Positions 42,877 to 53,990 of a stretch of DNA of 64,000 nucleotides are shown here, one piece after another; position 1 is the first letter of the stretch; each line of letters begins with the position of its first letter. The DNA is from Nemertoderma westbladi (taxonomy: Eukaryota > Xenacoelomorpha > Nemertodermatida > Nemertodermatidae), in NCBI GenBank assembly GCA_032718475.1, contig JAUCBJ010003548.1, positions 81,828 through 145,827 on the forward strand, given 5' to 3'. The notes beneath the pieces were generated by a model. That model had not been told where the DNA came from. It saw only the letters and a list, made by a program, of their open reading frames with translations, and did no database searches. A program made the translations under genes and the position numbers.

Positions 42877-43841
42877 GGCCCGGTTTCTCAAACTAAGTGC
42901 CCACTTATCCTAAAATGGCCACTTAAAAATTTTAAATGCCCACTTTGTTAAATGGCCACTTAGTTTAAGTTAAGTGTTGTTTTTCATAAAACGATAACTA
43001 CTGTAGCACTTAACTAAGTGGCCACTTTAATAATTTAAGTTAAAGTTTATCCTAAACTGAAAGTTTAATTCAATAGTTACCGGATCGGTAGCTAACAGTT
43101 CAATCAGTTAAATATGTTCATATGTGAATGGAAGATCAATTTAATTTATTTTTATTACGTCTTAGCAAAGGGTGAGAACGAAACAAAGACCTAAGACTTT
43201 AAAATAATATTAAATAATTTAAATAATAATCATTAAATAATTTTAGCAAGCTAGACCAAGAATAATAGTAGAACTCTATATAAAATTCAGTATCGTTATA
43301 TACTTGTACCGGGTAGGAGTCAATGGCACAAATTGACCGCAAACACAAAATACATTTTAGTGAGTTTGAAAATTAATTTAATTTAATTAAAAACATTAAG
43401 GGAAAGGAGCAGGTTACAGTGACACGGTGTTTTCTAACCAAAACAAAACAATACACTATACATTATTTTATTTGCGGTCAATTTGCGCTGAAGATCACTA
43501 TTTTCACTTGCGATCAATGTGCGCCACGATCTGACTTGTAGAGGATTGAGTTTGATGTTGTTTACTCTCGATTTTCGTTAATGCCTATTTATAACAAATG
43601 GAACAAAAGCCATAACATTAAAGGCACAAAGCAAACACTGCATTTTTTTTATTTATTTAAGTCTTAAGTGGCATGATGATAAGGTACCTCCCAGGGTTAC
43701 TTAAGTTCTCCCTTAAATGTGAAACTTTAAATGGTCCTTTAACTTTTGAGAAACTGCAAATAAATTTAAAGGGGCACTTAGAAACAAAACACTTAGTTTA
43801 AGTGCCCAATTTAAGTTAAGTGAGTTTTGAGAAACCGGGCC
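42877..43841. mobile_element. PIF/Harbinger-like MITE, TTA duplication
   Basis: Perfect 16-bp terminal inverted repeat GGCCCGGTTTCTCAAA. It extends loosely through AAGTG and AGTTTAAGT words that are repeated in both ends. TTA flanks both sides (42,874-42,876 and 43,842-43,844). A 3-bp TWA duplication fits PIF/Harbinger. Inside, 43,315-43,520 carries an inverted pair around CAAATTGACCGCAAA / TTTGCGGTCAATTTG and the GAGCAGGTTACAGTG motif, suggesting a nested element related to the one at 9,161. No transposase frame. Confidence 0.8.
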
Positions 43842-43844
43842 TTA

Positions 43845-44185
43845 GTGGAGCTCAATGTAGAATACAAGTTTGGATATTTAAAAATGGAGATAGAAAATAT
43901 AGCTATTTTCTTTCAAATTTAAAATAGCTAGTAATATTAAAAAAAAATTATTCATTTATTAATAATTGTATATTCCAAATTGAACACTTTTTTTAAAATT
44001 ACTAGCTATTTTAAAATAAAAAAAAACTAGCTATAATATGTTCTAGAACATTATATTTTCTATTTTATTTAAGTTCTAGAATAGTATATGTTAATTTTCC
44101 ATTGTTGTAGAACTCTTCAATGTTGCCAAGGTAACAATGACATAAGTTTTAAAAATGTAGTGCTATCCGGAACTCTAGCCATTTT
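43845..44185. other. AT-rich spacer with TAGCTATTTT words
   Basis: TAGCTA and TTTTAAA(T/A)TAGCTAG words recur, with weak inverted symmetry around 43,905-44,035. No gene recognised. Confidence 0.4.
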
Positions 44186-44187
44186 TA

Positions 44188-44275
44188 AAGTGGCGATATT
44201 TTTACTCTCGATATTTTTAAACACGCGATATTTTTATTCTCGATATTTGTACTCGCGATATTTTTCTATATAACC
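44188..44275. repeat. GCGATATTTTTACTCTCGAT repeat
   Basis: Four to five imperfect copies of a 16-18 bp phrase alternating GCGATATTTTT and CTCGATATTTT. It is the reverse complement of the 20,400-20,560 cluster. Confidence 0.7.
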
Positions 44276-45420
44276 CGTGCTAATGAGCGATTATTCGCCT
44301 CGAATCCCTCCATACCCAGCCGTTCAGTGTGGTTGACATTGCTCGTCTGTTGGCTCTGTTGTCGCTCAACCCCAACCCGTTATATAATTTCTTTCAATTA
44401 CTGTATTTAACAATTTATTTACAACAAATGTTAAATTAATAAATAATTTATACACTCCATCACCAATTTGACCATAAGGTACTATTAACTGTTAAAGTTA
44501 GTTGTTATCTATGACTGATATGGAGACGGAGGAATGAATATATTTTGTTTGATGGACTGGTGGTTGGTAGTTAATAGCATAGCTAGTATATGGTCACTAC
44601 CAACCAGTTAATTATGGTGTAAGTTGGTGTAACTCTGTGATGGATGGATATCATTACTATAAAATGAAAGGGGGGGGGGGGGGGGGGGGGTGGGGTTATT
44701 CATTCCTTCCCACCCACCCCGTTACTCGTAACTCCTAAAATTAGAAAACCTAAATTAGAAATTATTTATCGTTTCAAATTCATACATAACATATCTTGTC
44801 ACATTTAAGAAGATGCGTCTTGTTGAGCGTGTCAAAATTGCACTAGAGTTTTCAGGTATCATTTGAGATAAATAATACAGGTTAGTTAGCACCAATTTCA
44901 TGTAATCAGTTGTGTTGTTTGAGCGAAAAATAGAATTTATTCTCATTACGGTTCAACGGCATAATCATCATTACGGTTTCAACCGTTAGAAAGTCAGCCT
45001 TTACAAAATTACAAATGTAATGTTAATAGGTATTCCTGGTAGATTTGCTTTGTACAGTACCTACCTACTCTGACCTTTATGATTTAGATTAGATACTGAC
45101 TGGCCTGGGATTTACTAATTACATTATTTAAACAAATTCAACTGAATATGGTTTAGTTTATGAAATTACATTTGGCATTCGTTCATATCTACTAAACAAC
45201 AATATATATTGATTAACTAAGTGGGGTATATTTGGCTCATTCGTTAATAATTAACCAATATCCACTCCCTCAAACAAAAATTCATAATAAAGTAAACACC
45301 CGGTCATTATGAATATTCTCGGGCGGCTGACACACATTAGGATAATTCATTATCCTAGATTATTTGTTTAATTTATTAACAATTATTTAAGTAATTATTA
45401 ACAGCTATACAACTAACCAA
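44276..45420. other. No gene recognised; 21-G run
   Basis: Contains a 21-G run at 44,670-44,690. A 63-codon minus frame at 44,755-44,946 has no recognisable domain. Confidence 0.5.
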
Positions 45421-45432
45421 GTACGAATATTA

Positions 45433-46120
45433 CTACTACTACTACTACTAGGTCGATCGAACTCGGACAGTGGAAATGAGATCCTTCCAGGCTTCCCGAT
45501 TCTCCATAGTTGTCTCAATTTCGTTTCTTTCAAGTTCATTATCCCTTTCAAGTTGATCTATATATGTTATGGCCGGTCGTCCACGACTACGCTTTCCATG
45601 AGTTGGTTGCCAGAAAAGTAGATCTGGTATGACCTCGTCTTTACTTCGCGAGCAGAGCCCACTGAATCTTAATCTGCGTTCACGGAGGGTGGTTGATACA
45701 GGCGGTATTGTACCATAAAGCTCGGCGTTTGTCATGTGTTGTCTCCAGCTGATGCTTAGGGCTGCCCTTAGTAGTCTTGTGTAGCAACCATCAATTCGTT
45801 GTTCAAGTGATTTAGTCAGTGTCCAGGTCTCACCCCCGTATAAAAATACACTTTCCACTGTGGCTCGAAAGAACTTAGTCTTCAGGTGCCTGGAGAGATC
45901 TGATTTCTAGATGGTATCCATTTTTGATAGAGCTACCCAAGCCTTTCCTTTCCTAACTTCTATGTCCTTTTTGCTACTCTCTATCCATGATCCAAGGTAC
46001 TGGAAGTCGTCGACCTTCCTTAGTTGATTATTATCAATTGTTGTCAAGTTTCCATCAACATTAAAGGCCATGAATTCGGTCTTGGTAGCATTTATATGCA
46101 ATCCAACCTCCTTCGCAGCC
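45433..46120 (-). pseudogene. 5'-truncated RTE-type LINE, copy 1
   Basis: The minus strand encodes the C-terminal end of the same RTE family as 53,130-55,515: HINATKTEFMAFNVDGN, DDFQYLGSWI, RKGKAWVALSKM, LKTKFFRATVESVFLYGGET, RRLRFSGLCSRSKDE and LLFWQPTHGKRSRGRP, ending TVRVRST. A TAG stop at 45,907-45,909 replaces the tryptophan codon present in the other copy. The 3' tail is (TAG)n on the minus strand (45,432-45,450). TACGAATATTA flanks both ends (45,422-45,432 and 46,121-46,131), an 11-bp target duplication proving a retrotransposition event. The catalytic core is missing through 5' truncation. Confidence 0.92.
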
Positions 46121-46145
46121 TACGAATATTATCATAGTACAAATC

Positions 46146-46603
46146 TGTGGCTGGCCACGAGAAAAGGGACCTTATGTCGCAAAACCTGATTCTGAGATAA
46201 TCGCGTTTAAAGTTTCCCTCTAATTTTGAACAAATTTAATTGGATTATCAATTTATAAATGTATAAAACGATGCGGGAAATTCAAATTGGTTCTGATATT
46301 CAAGATACCTAGGAAAGAACTAATTACATGAAGCAATATAAGATGTTGCAGTGTTGTATATAACACTGTTTTAGTGTTTTCATGTCTGAATTTAGGACTT
46401 TAATAAAAGGTACTAATACGGGTAGGTAGGAATAGAGCTACCCGAATCACCTTCACATAAATCGCTATAACTTTTTTTTGGAAATAGATATTGAGACACC
46501 GTTTTTTTTGTTAAAATCTCTGTAAAATTCTGCATCTCATAGGCCTAATAACTCAAAATCGACCTCCGGTAACATAAGGTCCCTTTTCTCGTGGCCAGCC
46601 ACA
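46146..46603. mobile_element. MITE with 32-bp perfect TIRs
   Basis: TGTGGCTGGCCACGAGAAAA followed by GGGACCTTATGT (46,146-46,177) is exactly inverted at 46,572-46,603. The 458-bp element has no coding frame and sits 15 bp from the end of the RTE fragment. The target duplication is not clear and the superfamily was not assigned. Confidence 0.85.
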
Positions 46604-47103
46604 CTGATGAACTTCTTATTGAAGTTGTTGATTTGTTTTGGGTTTGTGCCACGGGATGGCACATAAACAGAATGGGTTATTAACGCTACGTCGACAGCAG
46701 ACAACCGACAGCCGCCAACAACAACCGATGGCAGTTATAAACGTTAATGTAAACGAACAGGTTACAGTACCACGTTATTCAATCCAAAGCAGTAAATGAG
46801 AGTCAAGAGCGCATGTTACAATTTTAATCTTGTTAGAAAAATCTGTTGTCGGCTTGTTGGCTGTAGGTTGTCGGCGAAGCGTTTACCTCCCACAATAATG
46901 CTGCACCAAATTTATTGTGTAATGTGCAATGTACACATTTCCCACCAGAACCTCTAGAGCTTTGGAGGTTCCTCAATAGACACCACAAGGTTGACACTTG
47001 AACCGAACCCGGACCCTCCTTGCAGGGCGAGGGCTTCAGCCGCAAGAACCAGCTTGTGAAATACCTTGGTCAATGGCAGCCCCATGGAAATAATAAACAT
47101 GGT
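46604..47103. other. Kinase gene 5' flank, no exon recognised
   Basis: Contains a GAACAGGTTACAGTACCACG phrase near 46,757 shared with the elements at 9,161 and 43,405. No promoter element could be identified with confidence. Confidence 0.4.
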
Positions 47104-47226
47104 TGGCAGCCCATGACTTTCTTGAGACGCCTCTTAAAGGACAATGTCCTTGAATATGTGGATAATCTGGAAAGGTCAAGGTTGAAAGGGAGTTGAGGCG
47201 GCGCAATAGATAAGCCGGCACGGCAT
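47104..47226 (+). mobile_element. RTE-type LINE 3' end fragment
   Basis: GGCAGCCCATGACTTTCTTG, AGACGCCTCTTAAAGGACAA, GTGGATAATCT, AAGGGAGTTGAGGCGGCGCA and AAGCCGGCACGGCATAAAAT match the 3' coding end and stop region of the RTE fragment at 26,569-27,267 read on its own strand. It lies 140 bp upstream of the kinase start codon, within the probable promoter or 5' UTR. Confidence 0.75.
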
Positions 47227-47366
47227 AAAATTCTCAATGTAACTGTAATGCAGTATTCTGAGTATAGATAGAAAATTGAGAAGCACTCACGCACTATAAC
47301 GCTTTTAGTTTATAGAAATACTTCCATACTCTGAATTTATTGTAAGTAAACTGTTCTGCTGGAACA

Positions 47367-47499
47367 ATGGGGGAAGTAAAAGATGTTGTATCACAAGAAA
47401 AATTATTGGAGATAATAAAAAATATGGAGAAGCGAGATGATTTAGAAATTATCGATGTGCAGGTTAATCCAGGTTCTGAGCCCGGAAGAAACTACGTTG
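47367..47499 (+). CDS. EcKinase/CHK-like kinase, exon 1
   Basis: The ATG at 47,367 (ACAATGG context) starts a frame reading MGEVKDVVSQEKLLEIIKNM and ending in GSEPGRNYV before the donor G|GTAAGT (47,500), phase 1. It covers residues 1-44 of a kinase in the ecdysteroid-kinase-like / CHK family (Pfam EcKinase). These proteins have a choline-kinase-like fold, and those characterised phosphorylate hydroxylated small molecules such as ecdysteroids. The substrate here is unknown. The G.NY motif at the exon end corresponds to the start of the kinase N-lobe. No upstream coding exon is needed, since the ATG is followed by a normal-length N-terminus. Confidence 0.8.
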
Positions 47500-47861
47500 G
47501 TAAGTACCTCGTACACAAAGATTTTCTTGCTCCCCGAGAATATTCAAGGTTCCCTCCCATATGTGACAGATGGGTAGAGGGTGAAGATACAGTAGTCCCT
47601 TAGAGTTAACAACTTAAAGAAACCTAACTGTACTGAGCTCTGGGGTTCCAACTCACACCTTCCAGTTAGTATGTAGACACTCCAACATCCTGGATCGTTA
47701 ACCTTATTTGACATTTTATATGAACCGTTTGCACGTATTGTAGTCTGGCTAATTAGACCTAATTAAAAATTACAACATGCTGATATGATCATCTAAAGAA
47801 TATGAGACACGCAAGTATATGAGACATTGATTATTTGTAATATTTCCTGTATTCTTTTTAG

Positions 47862-48044
47862 CAAAAATATTCAGTCTGGATGTAAAAGTGAGAGTCGGCA
47901 AGGACAACCGAACTTATTATTTCATGGTGAAATCTGGAACACAGGGGATATTTCCTATGGAAGATTCCGAACTTGAATTTCTGTATGAAAGAGAATCGGA
48001 TGTATTACAAACTCTAATTCCAGATCTTCGGAGTTTCGCCAAAG
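47862..48044 (+). CDS. EcKinase/CHK-like kinase, exon 2
   Basis: The acceptor TATTCTTTTTAG (ending 47,861) and the donor AAAG|GTTTGT (48,045) bound 183 bp, phase 1 on both sides. It continues exon 1 as residues 45-105: AKIFSLDVKVRVG, TYYFMVKSGTQG, LEFLYERESDVLQTLIPDL and RSFAK. Lys68 in FMVKS is the probable ATP-binding lysine of the N-lobe, and the acidic EFLYERESD helix corresponds to the conserved E..FY..... segment of the family. Reading past the donor hits stops at 48,185, supporting splicing. The phase-1 end needs an exon starting with two bases of a codon, which exon 3 supplies. Confidence 0.85.
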
Positions 48045-48528
48045 GTTTGTATTTAGTGTCCAACGGTTCCGAATCATTAGTTTCTTTGGTCGCTCAAAGT
48101 AAAAACCGCCCATTTGTCATGGCCAGATTGGCACAACCAGTAGCCAAAATGTATTTATTATATTGTAATACAGTATATAAATCCTAGTGCGTATTATACT
48201 GTATCCTGCACTAGTACTGTAACCCAACAAGTTGAAAAATATGTGCTTTTTATTGAGGTGGCCAATACGTAATACACCTTCATTTTTTATGGAATATAAA
48301 CTGTCGGAAGTAAATAATAATGTGAAATTATTTCCCGTAGCAGGGAAATACACTTGAGTTGGATAACCTGACATACACAAAAGGGACTGTCAAAAGATGT
48401 GACATAAAATTCATTTTGGGATGGTATTTTTTGGTAAATTCAGTAACAGCCAACTACAGATAAATCAGTAGTGTTAAAATAAACAGTATGCTCACCATTA
48501 CAGCTACAGTATATTATATTTGTTTCAG

Positions 48529-51500
48529 AACGAGGATACGATAACGCTCTACCATTCTTTGCTACTTATTACAGAACGAGGATTCGATAACGCTCTACCA
48601 TTCTTTGCTACTTATTACAGAACGAGGATTCGATAACGCTCTACCATTCTTTGCTACTTATTACAGAACGAGGATTCGATAACGCTCCACCATTCTTTGC
48701 TACTTATTACAGAACGAGGATTCGATAACGCTCTACAATTCTTTGCAAATTGTTACGATTATTACAGAACGAGGATTCGATAACGCTCTACCATTCTTTG
48801 CTACTTATTACAGAACGAGGATTCGATAACGCTCTACCATTCTTTGCTACTTATTACAGAACGAGGATTCGATAACGCTCTACCATTCTTTGCTACTTAT
48901 TACAGAACGAGGATTCGATAACGCTCTACCATTCTTTGCTATTTATTACAGAACGAGGATTCGATAACGCTCTACCATTCTTTGCTATTTATTACAGAAC
49001 GAGGATTCGATAACGCTCTACCATTCTTTGCTATTTATTACAGAACGAGGATTCGATAACGCTCTACCATTCTTTGCTATTTATTACAGAACGAGGATTC
49101 GATAACACTCTACCATTCTTTGCTACTTATTACAGAACGAGGATTCGATAACGCTCCACCATTCTTTGCTACTTATTACAGAACGAGGATTCGATAACGC
49201 TCTACCATTCTTTGCTACTTATTACAGAACGAGGATTCGATAACACTCTACCATTCTTTGCTATTTATTACACAACGAGGATTCGATAACGCTCTACCAT
49301 TCTTTGCTACTTATTACAGAACGAGGATTCGATAACGCTCCACCATTCTTTGCTACTTGTTACAGAACGAGGATTCGATAACACTCTACCATTCTTTGCT
49401 ACTTATTACAGAACGAGGATTCGATAACGCTCCACCATTCTTTGCTACTTATTACAGAACGAGGATTCGATAACACTCTACCATTCTTTGCTACTTATTA
49501 CAGAACGAGGATTCGATAACACTCTACCATTCTTTGCTACTTATTACAGAACGAGGATTCGATAACACTCTACCATTCTTTGCTACTTATTACAGAACGA
49601 GGATTCGATAACGCTCCACCATTCTTTGCTACTTATTACAGAACGAGGATTCGATAATGCTCTACCATTCTTTGCTACTTATTACAGAACAAGGATTCGA
49701 TAACGCTCTACCATTCTTTGCTACTTGTTACGATTATTACAGAATGAGGATTCGATAATGCTCTACCATTCTTTGCTACTTGTTACAGAACGAGGATTCG
49801 ATAACACTCTACCATTCTTTGCTATTTATTACAGAACGAGGATTCGATAACGCTCTACCATTCTTTGCTACTTATTACAGAACGAGGATTCGATAACGCT
49901 CTACCATTCTTTGCTACTTATTACAGAACGAGGATTCGATAATGCTCTACCATTCTTTGCTATTTATTACAGAACGAGGATTCGATAACGCTCTACCATT
50001 CTTTGCTATTTATTACAGAACGAGGATTCGATAACGCTCTACCATTCTTTGCTACTTATTACAGAACGAGGATTCGATAATGCTCTACCATTCTTTGCTA
50101 TTTATTACAGAACGAGGATTCGATAACGCTCTACCATTCTTTGCTACTTATTACAGAACGAGGATTCGATAACGCTCCACCATTCTTTGCTACTTATTAC
50201 AGAATTAGGATTCGATAACGCTCTACCATTCTTTGCTATTTATTACAGAACGAGGATTCGATAACGCTCTACCATTCTTTGCTACTTATTACAGAACGAG
50301 GATTCGATAACGCTCTACCATTCTTTGCTATTTATTACAGAACGAGGATTCGATAACGCTCTACCATTCTTTGCTACTTATTACAGAACGAGGATTCGAT
50401 AACACTCTACCATTCTTTGCTATTTATTACAGAACGAGGATTCGATAACGCTCTACCATTCTTTGCTACTTATTACAGAACGAGGATTCGATAACACTCT
50501 ACCATTCTTTGCTATTTATTACAGAACGAGGATTCGATAACGCTCTACCATTCTTTGCTACTTATTACAGAACGAGGATTCGATAACGCTCTACCATTCT
50601 TTGCTACTTATTACAGAACGAGGATTCGATAACGCTCTACCATTCTTTGCTATTTATTACAGAACGAGGATTCGATAACGCTCTACCATTCTTTGCTACT
50701 TATTACAGAACGAGGATTCGATAATGCTCTACCATTCTTTGCTATTTATTACAGAACGAGGATTCGATAACGCTCTACCATTCTTTGCTATTTATTACAG
50801 AACGAGGATTCGATAACGCTCTACCATTCTTTGCTACTTATTACAGAACGAGGATTCGATAATGCTCTACCATTCTTTGCTATTTATTACAGAACGAGGA
50901 TTCGATAACGCTCTACCATTCTTTGCTACTTATTACAGAACGAGGATTCGATAACGCTCCACCATTCTTTGCTACTTATTACAGAATTAGGATTCGATAA
51001 CGCTCTACCATTCTTTGCTATTTATTACAGAACGAGGATTCGATAACGCTCTACCATTCTTTGCTACTTATTACAGAACGAGGATTCGATAACGCTCTAC
51101 CATTCTTTGCTATTTATTACAGAACGAGGATTCGATAACGCTCTACCATTCTTTGCTACTTATTACAGAACGAGGATTCGATAACGCTCTACCATTCTTT
51201 GCTATTTATTACAGAACGAGGATTCGATAACGCTCTACCATTCTTTGCTACTTATTACAGAACGAGGATTCGATAACGCTCTACCATTCTTTGCTATTTA
51301 TTACAGAACGAGGATTCGATAACGCTCTACCATTCTTTGCTACTTATTACAGAACGAGGATTCGATAACACTCTACCATTCTTTGCTATTTATTACAGAA
51401 CGAGGATTCGATAACGCTCTACCATTCTTTGCTACTTATTACAGAATGAGGATTCGATAACGCTCCACCATTCTTTGCTACTTATTACAGAACGAGGATT

Positions 51501-52830
51501 CGATAACGCTCTACCATTCTTTGCTACTTATTACAGAACGAGGATTCGATAACGCTCTACCATTCTTTGCTACTTATTACAGAACGAGGATTCGATAACG
51601 CTCCACCATTCTTTGCTACTTATTACAGAATTAGTAAGATTCGATAACGCTCTACCATTCTTTGCTATTTATTACAGAACGAGGATTCGATAACGCTCTA
51701 CCATTCTTTGCTACTTATTACAGAACGAGGATTCGATAACGCTCTACCATTCTTTGCTACTTGTTACAGAACGAGGATTCGATAACGCTCTACCATTCTT
51801 TGCTATTTATTACAGAACGAGGATTCGATAACGCTCTACCATTCTTTGCTACTTATTACAGAACGAGGATTCGATAACGCTCTACCATTCTTTGCTATTT
51901 ATTACAGAACGAGGATTCGATAACGCTCTACCATTCTTTGCTACTTATTACAGAACGAGGATTCGATAACGCTCCACCATTCTTTGCTACTTATTACAGA
52001 ATTAGGATTCGATAACGCTCTACCATTCTTTGCTATTTATTACAGAACGAGGATTCGATAACGCTCTACCATTCTTTGCTATTTATTACAGAACGAGGAT
52101 TCGATAACGCTCTACCATTCTTTGCTATTTATTACAGAACGAGGATTCGATAACGCTCTACCATTCTTTGCTACTTATTACAGAACGAGGATTCGATAAC
52201 GCTCTACCATTCTTTGCTACTTATTACAGAACGAGGATTCGATAACGCTCTACCATTCTTTGCTACTTATTACAGAACGAGGATTCGATAACGCTCTACC
52301 ATTCTTTGCTATTTATTACAGAACGAGGATTCGATAACGCTCTACCATTCTTTGCTACTTATTACAGAACGAGGATTCGATAACGCTCTACCATTCTTTG
52401 CTATTTATTACAGAACGAGGATTCGATAATGCTCTACCATTCTTTGCTACTTATTACAGAATGAGGATTCGATAACGCTCCACCATTCTTTGCTACTTAT
52501 TACAGAACGAGGATTCGATAACGCTCTACCATTCTTTGCTATTTATTACAGAACGAGGATTCGATAACGCTCTACCATTCTTTGCTACTTATTACAGAAC
52601 GAGGATTCGATAACGCTCTACCATTCTTTGCTACTTATTACAGAATGAGTAAGATTCGATAACGCTCTACCATTCTTTGCTATTTATTACAGAACGAGGA
52701 TTCGATAACGCTCTACCATTCTTTGCTACTTATTACAGAATGAGGATTCGATAACGCTCCACCATTCTTTGATACTTGTTACAGAACGAGGATTCGATAA
52801 CACTCTACCATTCTTTGCTATTTATTACAG
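48529..52830 (+). repeat. 46-bp array derived from exon 3 start
   Basis: About 93 tandem units of AACGAGGATTCGATAACGCT followed by CTACCATTCTTTGCTACTTA and TTACAG. The unit equals the first ~40-54 bp of kinase exon 3 plus an AG. Longer units (near 48,757 and 49,730, with TTGTTACGATTATTACAG) keep more of the exon and show the likely parental form. Every junction reads TTATTACAG|AACGAGG, so each unit ends in a plausible 3' splice site with a pyrimidine-rich stretch. The first copy is preceded by TATTATATTTGTTTCAG, probably the ancestral acceptor. The array separates that acceptor from the body of exon 3. Confidence 0.95.
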
Positions 52831-53078
52831 AACGAGGATTCGATAACGCTCTACCATTCTTTGCTACTTGTTACGATTATTACAAAGATTCAACAGGTGA
52901 AGAAATATTGATAATGAATAATTTAAAGAAGGAAGGATTTCGAGTGATTCCTGATAATGTTATCTACAATGAGTCACATATCCGACTTTATTTAACCAGT
53001 CTAGCTGAGTATCATGCTCTGAGTTACGCTTGGTGTGATGGAGATAGAAAAAAACTTATTGAACATCCTGCATTAAAG
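52831..53078 (+). CDS. EcKinase/CHK-like kinase, exon 3
   Basis: Bounded by the last array acceptor (TTTATTACAG, ending 52,830) and the donor AAAG|GTATAT (53,079). Length is 248 bp, phase 1 to phase 0. It covers residues 105-188: ERGFDNALPFFATCYDYYKD, EEILIMNNLKKEGFRVIPDN and LYLTSLAEYHALSYAWCDGD. The NNLKKEGF and LAEYHALSYAW segments match the family's conserved (D/N)L...GF and LA.(Y/F)HA.S motifs. With exon 2 it forms AK|ERGF with a GAA codon across the junction. Splicing to any earlier array acceptor meets an in-frame TAA in the next unit, so this is the only acceptor seen that gives a full-length product. Confidence 0.85.
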
Positions 53079-53129
53079 GTATATATTGGGTGATACTAAT
53101 ATAAATACTATAAATATAAATATATAATA

Positions 53130-53990
53130 CTACTACTACTACTAGGTCGAGCGAACTCGGACAGTGGAAATGAGCAACCATCAATTCGTTGTTCAAGTGA
53201 TTTAGTCAGTGTCCAGGTCTCACCCCCGTATAAAAATACACTTTCCACTGTGGCTCGAAAGAACTTAGTCTTCAGGTGCCTGGAGAGTTCTGATTTCCAG
53301 ATGGTATCCATTTTTGATAGAGCTACCCAAGCCTTTGCTTTCCTAACTTCTATGTCCTTTTTGCTACTCTCTATCCATGATCCAAGGTACTGGAAGTCAT
53401 CGACCTCCTTAGTTGATTATTATCAATGGTTGTCAAGTTCCCATCAACATTAAAGGTCACGAATTCGGTCTTTGTAGCATTTATATGCAATCCAACCTCC
53501 TTAGCAGCCCTCTCCACTTTATTTAGTAGAAGCTGTGCATCTGCTAGCGTATTAGAGAGCAGGGCGATGTCATCCGCAAAGTCGGTATCTGTGACTGTAG
53601 TTGCCGGATATCTACTACTTCTGCGTTCTTGAAGTGTGAATCCCAGATCTTCACCCAGTGTGGCCGTCCTCGTTGCGTAATCCAGCACAATTACAAATAG
53701 TAATGGTGCTAATGTGTCACCTTGCAGTACGCCAGCCAGGATTGAGAAAAACTCAGTTTCACCATCTGGTGAGAGTACCTGCGCTTCTGTGTCACAATAT
53801 AACAATCCAATGCCAGCAACAATTACTTCTGGTATTCCATAAGCTCTTAGGATTTCAAGCGTTTTACCTCTATGGATGGAGTCGAATGCCTTCTTGAAGT
53901 CCACAAAAGTCATGACTGCGGGGAGATTCTTTGACTTAATTCCTTCAATCAGTCTCCGTAGTGCAAGTATCTGAGCTATTGTTGATCTTG
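53130..53990 (-). pseudogene. RTE-type LINE copy 2, reverse transcriptase
   Basis: Minus-strand frames encode ILALRRLIEGIKSKNLPAVM, TFVDFKKAFDSIHRGK, GVLQGDTLAPLLFVIVLDY and TDTDFADDIALLSN (catalytic FADD near 53,577). Then follow ERAAKEVGLHINATKTEF, LKTKFFRATVESVFLYGGET and SLEQRIDGC. A 304-bp segment present in the copy at 45,433 (45,481-45,784) is missing at 53,174/53,175, removing most of the C-terminal tail. A frameshift near 53,405 breaks VDDFQYLGSW. The 3' trinucleotide tail (TACTACTACTA on plus) starts at about 53,128. It lies antisense in intron 3 of the kinase gene. Confidence 0.9.

Noticed and set aside
47888-48187. Extending kinase exon 2 to the stop at 48,185 as a short protein
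   Set aside because: Similarity to the kinase family ends at the AAAG|GTTTGT donor, and the phase matches exon 3 exactly.
48529-52830. Reading the 46-bp array as a repeat-domain protein
   Set aside because: The period is 46, so the frame shifts every unit and TAA occurs within each shifted unit.
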